Source: Pseudomonadota bacterium
GTDB taxonomy: Bacteria > Pseudomonadota > Gammaproteobacteria > Burkholderiales > Burkholderiaceae_C
Reading direction: 5' to 3'
DNA length: 36,914 bases
Assembly (NCBI GenBank): GCA_030538605.1
Contig: JAUNTQ010000027.1
Location: 1-36,914, forward strand
The position numbers were made by a program, and so were the translations under genes. The notes under the pieces are model-generated. The model saw only the letters and a list, made by a program, of their open reading frames with translations, ran no database searches and was not told the DNA's origin. Below, piece by piece: positions 33,806 through 36,914 of the stretch. How positions within the stretch are numbered: position 1 is the first letter of the stretch; each line of letters starts with the position of its first letter.

Positions 33806-34504
33806 TCACGACGCGGCGCTGGCGGCCACCAGCTGGTTTTGCAGGCGCTGTTGCAGCGCCGGCTCCAGCTTCAACTGGCGTGCCAGTTCGTCCAGGTAGG
33901 CGCGTTCCATGAAGCTCTGCTCGTCGGCCACCAGCAGGCTGGCCAGGTACATCTCGGCGGCCATCTCGGGGGTGCGGGCGGCGCGGGCGACTTCGGCGGG
34001 GTCGAGGGGTTTTTCCAGCTCGGCGTGCAGCCATTGCTGCACCTGGGCGGGCAGGCCCTGGCGGGCGTATTCGCCTTCGATCAGCTCGCGCTCGCGGGCG
34101 TCGATGTGGCCATCGGCCTTGGCGGCGGCCACCAGCGCCTGCAGGATGGCGGCGCCGTGCGCGTCGGCGTCGGCGGCGGGCAGGCGGTCAATGGTTTGCG
34201 GCGCGGGCAGCGCGGCCGGGGCGGCGCCTGCGGCGGCGGCATCGGCCTGCTGGCGCTGGTATTCGCCGTAGGTGTTGTAGACCATCATGCCCAGCGCGGC
34301 CAGGCCGCCGTAGCTGGCGAGCTTGCGCGTTTTCTTGTTCTTGCCCAGCAGCAGGCCCAGCGCGCCGCCCGCGAGCGTGCCGCGCCCAAAGTCGCTGTTG
34401 AGGGCGCCGCCCACGCCGCTGCCGCGGTTGGTCTGGTTGGCGCCGCTGGCGGTGGCGCCGGCGGATTTGAGCAGGTGGTCGAGAAAGCCGGTGAGCTGGT
34501 TCAT
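33806..34504 (-). CDS. DUF533/TerB-like protein (YebE type)
   Basis: A 232-residue protein. The N-terminal third is Gly-rich with a hydrophobic segment (GTLAGGALGLLLGKNKKTRKLASYGGLAALGMMVYNTY), as in YebE/DUF533 proteins. The C-terminal part is a TerB-like helical domain: AILQALVAAAKADGHIDARERELIEGEYARQG contains the acidic DGHID...E motif, and PEMAAEMYLASLLVADEQSFMERAYLDELA continues it. Function is unknown; TerB-like domains are thought to bind metal. Residues 85-110 are an Ala/Pro-rich linker. It is 95 nt downstream of the next gene on the same strand. Confidence 0.87.
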   Translation of the reverse strand: MNQLTGFLDHLLKSAGATASGANQTNRGSGVGGALNSDFGRGTLAGGALGLLLGKNKKTRKLASYGGLAALGMMVYNTYGEYQRQQADAAAAGAAPAALPAPQTIDRLPAADADAHGAAILQALVAAAKADGHIDARERELIEGEYARQGLPAQVQQWLHAELEKPLDPAEVARAARTPEMAAEMYLASLLVADEQSFMERAYLDELARQLKLEPALQQRLQNQLVAASAAS

Positions 34505-34527
34505 GGTCGGGCAGGGTCAGGTCATGG

Positions 34528-34545
34528 AAAACCCCGCATCTGGGG
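34528..34545 (-). terminator. Possible short terminator after the anchored protein gene
   Basis: On the minus strand CCCCAGATGCGGGGTTTT: a 4-bp GC stem followed by four T. It lies 54 nt after the stop at 34600. The stem is short, so support is weak. Confidence 0.35.
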
Positions 34546-34599
34546 CCGGCCGGGCCGATCTCAATCGCCCAGGGCGCGCCTGCTTGACGCGCGGCTGGT

Positions 34600-35076
34600 T
34601 CAGCGCAGGCCTTGCGCCAGCAGCACGATGATCCACTCGCGCTGGCCCAGAAAGGTGGCTTCGGCGATGAAGTGGCAGCCGCCGAACGAGGCACCGTCAA
34701 ACAGCGGCACGGCCTTGGTGTAGTGCGTGACGCCTTGCGCATCGACATGGCTGTGCGTGCCAAAGCTCTGGGCCACCGCCGGGTCGGTGGTGGACAGCAG
34801 CAGGCGCTGGCCGCTGCTGTCGCGGTCCACTTGCGGCACCACGTTCTGGATGCCACACAGGGGCATGGGCGTTTGGTCGCGCACGATGAAGGCGGTCTGC
34901 GCGTCGTTCAGCCAGGCGAAGTCGCTCGCGAGGGCTTGCTCCACGGTCTCCAGCAAGGTGTGCATGGCTTTTTGCTGTGCCTGGTTGCGCGCTGCCGGGT
35001 CTTGCGAGCGCGGGGCGGCCAGCCACCACGCCAGGGCCAGCGCGGCCACCACGCCGATGGACCACAGCCGCGTCAT
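34600..35076 (-). CDS. Hypothetical protein with N-terminal anchor
   Basis: A 158-residue protein of unknown function. An N-terminal helix (residues 4-22, LWSIGVVAALALAWWLA) is a signal anchor or uncleaved signal. The rest is likely periplasmic and begins APRSQDPAARNQAQQKAM. Features include VRDQTPMPLCGIQNVVPQVD and FDGASFGGCHFIAEATFLGQREWIIVLL, with two cysteines that could pair. The start ATG at 35076 overlaps the stop of the GMC oxidoreductase gene as ATGA, so the two are translationally coupled and probably work together. An ATG six codons earlier lies within the oxidoreductase and is less likely. Confidence 0.75.
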   Translation of the reverse strand: MTRLWSIGVVAALALAWWLAAPRSQDPAARNQAQQKAMHTLLETVEQALASDFAWLNDAQTAFIVRDQTPMPLCGIQNVVPQVDRDSSGQRLLLSTTDPAVAQSFGTHSHVDAQGVTHYTKAVPLFDGASFGGCHFIAEATFLGQREWIIVLLAQGLR

Positions 35077-36746
35077 GTGCCGCCGCCTATCCACCGCGCG
35101 GCCTTCTCGGCCATCATCAGCGTGGGGCTGTTGGTGTTGCCGCTGGTGATGGTGGGCATGGCGCCGGCGTCGACCACGCGCAGGCCGGCGATGGTGCCGC
35201 CGGTGCCGTCGCGCACCTGCAGGCGGGGGGTGAGCACGGCCATGGCGTCATCGTCGCGGCCCATGGCCGTGGTGCCCACGGGGTGGAAGATGGTGCTGGC
35301 GATGTCGCCGGCCAGGCGCGCCAGCTCTTCGTCGCTCTGGTATTGCGCGCCGGGCTTGAACTCTTCGGGTGCGTAGCGCGCCAGCGCGGGTTGGGCCATG
35401 ATGCGGCGCGTCACGCGCAGGCTGTCGGCGGCCACCTGGCGGTCTTCGGGCGTGGCCAGGTAGTTGGGGGCGATGGCGGGGGCGTCTTCAAAGCGCAGGC
35501 TCTGGATGTGCACGGTGCCGCGGCTGGTGGGGTTCAAGTTGCAGACGCTGGCGGTGATGGCAGCGAAGCGGTGCAGCGGCTCGCCAAAGGCGTCGAGGCT
35601 GAGGGGCTGCACGTGGTATTGGAGGTTGGGCCACTCGAAAGCCGGCGACGAGCGGGTGAACGCGCCCAGCTGGCTGGGGGCCATGCTCATGGGGCCGCGC
35701 CGGCGCAGTGCGTAGTCCAGCCCGATCAGGCCCTTGCCCCACAGCGTGGCGGCCAGCTGGTTGAGCGTTTTGCCGCCGGTGATCTTGTAGATGCTGCGGA
35801 TTTGCAAGTGGTCTTGCAGGTTGGCACCCACGCCGGGCAGGTGGGCCAGCACGTCGATGCCGTGGCGCTGCAACAGGTCGGCGGGGCCGATGCCCGACAG
35901 TTGCAGCAGCTGGGGCGAGCCGATGGCACCGCTGCTCAGCACCACGCTGCCGCCGAGGGCCAGGCGCGCGTCGGCCATGCCGCTGGCGGTGCGCACCTGC
36001 ACGCCGGTGCAGCGCAGCGCGCCGCCTGCGTGCGGGGCGCGCTCAATCAGCAGGCGCGCGGCTTGCGCGTGTGTCCACAGCGTGAGGTTGGGCCGCTTGA
36101 GGGCCGGGCGCAGAAAGGCCTTGGCCGCGTTCCAGCGCCAGCCGCTGCGCTGGTTGACCTCGAAATAGCCCACGCCTTCGTTGTGGCCGGTGTTGAAGTC
36201 GTCGGTGGCGGCAATGCCGGCTTCTTGCGCGGCGCGGGCAAAGGCGTCCAGCACGTCCCAGCGCAGGCGCTGCTTTTCCACACGCCACTCGCCGCCGTGG
36301 CCGTGCCGGGCGGCAAAGCCTTGCGGTGCGCGGTCTGCGTCCAGCCGGTGGTGGTCTTCGTGCGCCATGAAATCGGGCAGGCAGTGGGCCCAGCGCCAGG
36401 CGTCTTCACCTGTCAGCGCGGCCCAGTGGTCGTAGTCGCGCGACTGGCCGCGCATGTAGATCATGCCGTTGATGCTGCTGCACCCGCCCAGCACCTTGCC
36501 GCGCGGGTAGCGCAGCGTGCGGCCGTTCAGACCGGGGGCGGGCTGCGTCTGGTAGAGCCAGTCGGTGCGCGGGTTGCCGATGCAGTAGAGGTAGCCCACG
36601 GGGATGTGGATCCAGTGGTAGTTGTCCGGCCCGCCCGCCTCGATCAGCAGCACGCGCTTGCCCGCGTCTTGCGAGAGACGGTTGGCCAGCAGGCAGCCGG
36701 CGGTGCCGGCGCCCACGACGATGTGGTCAAACATGGGTTGAGTCAT
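35073..36746 (-). CDS. GMC family FAD-dependent alcohol/choline dehydrogenase
   Basis: A 557-residue GMC oxidoreductase. The FAD-binding VVGAGTAGCLLANRL is at residues 10-24, with YPRGKVLGGCSSINGMIYMRG (GMC signature 1) near 80-100. GAIGSPQLLQLSGIG is signature 2. The catalytic His488 is in IFHPVGTTAMG and the C-terminal SGNTNSPTLMMAEKAA carries the Asn/Thr pair. It oxidises a primary alcohol in a manner similar to choline dehydrogenase or AlkJ; the substrate is not determined. The absence of betaine-aldehyde dehydrogenase or BetI nearby argues against an osmoprotection role. It is followed by the ATGA-coupled anchored protein. Confidence 0.92.
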   Translation of the reverse strand: MTQPMFDHIVVGAGTAGCLLANRLSQDAGKRVLLIEAGGPDNYHWIHIPVGYLYCIGNPRTDWLYQTQPAPGLNGRTLRYPRGKVLGGCSSINGMIYMRGQSRDYDHWAALTGEDAWRWAHCLPDFMAHEDHHRLDADRAPQGFAARHGHGGEWRVEKQRLRWDVLDAFARAAQEAGIAATDDFNTGHNEGVGYFEVNQRSGWRWNAAKAFLRPALKRPNLTLWTHAQAARLLIERAPHAGGALRCTGVQVRTASGMADARLALGGSVVLSSGAIGSPQLLQLSGIGPADLLQRHGIDVLAHLPGVGANLQDHLQIRSIYKITGGKTLNQLAATLWGKGLIGLDYALRRRGPMSMAPSQLGAFTRSSPAFEWPNLQYHVQPLSLDAFGEPLHRFAAITASVCNLNPTSRGTVHIQSLRFEDAPAIAPNYLATPEDRQVAADSLRVTRRIMAQPALARYAPEEFKPGAQYQSDEELARLAGDIASTIFHPVGTTAMGRDDDAMAVLTPRLQVRDGTGGTIAGLRVVDAGAMPTITSGNTNSPTLMMAEKAARWIGGGT

Positions 36747-36890
36747 GCGCCGTCACGCATCCTTTTCACCATCCAAAATGTGGCGCTTGAATGACGCCAG
36801 TGTGATGTCATTTTTTCGTCACTTTCGTGTCGCACAGTTTCGGTCAACAAGAAGAAACAGATCAGAACAACAACAAGAAAGGAGCACTTC
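36747..36890. other. Divergent control region upstream of the GMC gene
   Basis: This 144-nt gap has an AT-rich part with GTGATGTCA (about 36800-36808), GTCACTTTCGTG and GTCGCAC elements that look like imperfect repeats of a GTCAC-like word. They could be operator half-sites for either flanking gene. No promoter hexamers are convincing. Confidence 0.3.
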
Positions 36891-36914
36891 ATGATGGCAC
36901 AAGCCCCGCACCGT
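36891..36914 (+). CDS. Start of a gene cut by the window end
   Basis: ATG at 36891 is preceded by AAAGGAG with 7-nt spacing, a strong ribosome binding site. The eight visible codons read MMAQAPHR. An ATG one codon later (36894) could also be used. The product cannot be identified. Confidence 0.65.

Overview
The window is GC-rich chromosomal DNA (except for AT-rich palindromic repeats between genes) from a betaproteobacterium, most likely a member of the Comamonadaceae (Burkholderiales). This rests on gene content and order: recA-recX on one strand with a MarR regulator and a TctD/TctE-type two-component pair on the other side, an intact sucCD operon, short-form argC, GTP-type pckG, NnrU, and cbpA-cbpM. 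I cannot name the genus from sequence alone. No rRNA, tRNA, CRISPR array, prophage or classical IS transposase was seen.

Layout. 1-4.1 kb: the 3' part of a MurU-like nucleotidyltransferase, a possible 58-residue protein, a metallophosphoesterase, a universal stress protein, a flavin reductase and a coupled EamA transporter. 4.1-8 kb: a periplasmic-type binding protein without a signal peptide, then a LysR regulator divergent from an aldo/keto reductase (the yafC/dkgB arrangement) and an MFS exporter. 8-9.5 kb: the DnaJ-like chaperone CbpA with its modulator CbpM, possibly under a heat-shock promoter. 10-14.8 kb (minus strand): PP2C phosphatase, double-FHA protein, CHASE2 class III adenylate cyclase and a class-II-phosphodiesterase-like metallo-hydrolase, which look like a phosphothreonine/cAMP signalling cluster. 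15.1-17.5 kb: sucC and sucD, split by a small mobile GIY-YIG cassette. 17.8-22.2 kb: argC, an unknown protein, recX, recA and a MarR regulator. 22.3-24.7 kb: a two-component system. 24.9-29.6 kb: nnrU, pckG, a 46-residue membrane protein and a mechanosensitive-channel-like protein. 29.9-36.9 kb: a double AAA+ ATPase, a small lipoprotein, an M23 peptidase, a DUF533/TerB-like protein, an anchored unknown protein coupled to a GMC oxidoreductase, and the first codons of a further gene.

The most notable material lies between the genes. (1) A 357-bp cassette with 28-bp terminal inverted repeats encodes a GIY-YIG protein and is flanked by a perfect 5-bp direct repeat (GAATT) inside the sucC-sucD spacer. 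Removing it restores an ordinary 16-nt spacer with a ribosome binding site. (2) Downstream of intact recA lies a degenerate second copy of the recA 3' end, itself interrupted by a ~138-bp palindromic element that carries the same inner repeat as the GIY-YIG cassette. (3) Seven copies of a ~76-bp AT-rich palindrome (outer stem AGCTGCTTGCG...) sit only between genes, with paired changes in the two arms and often A/T runs at the ends. (4) A second short palindromic family has one copy that appears to be inserted in frame within the MurU-like gene.
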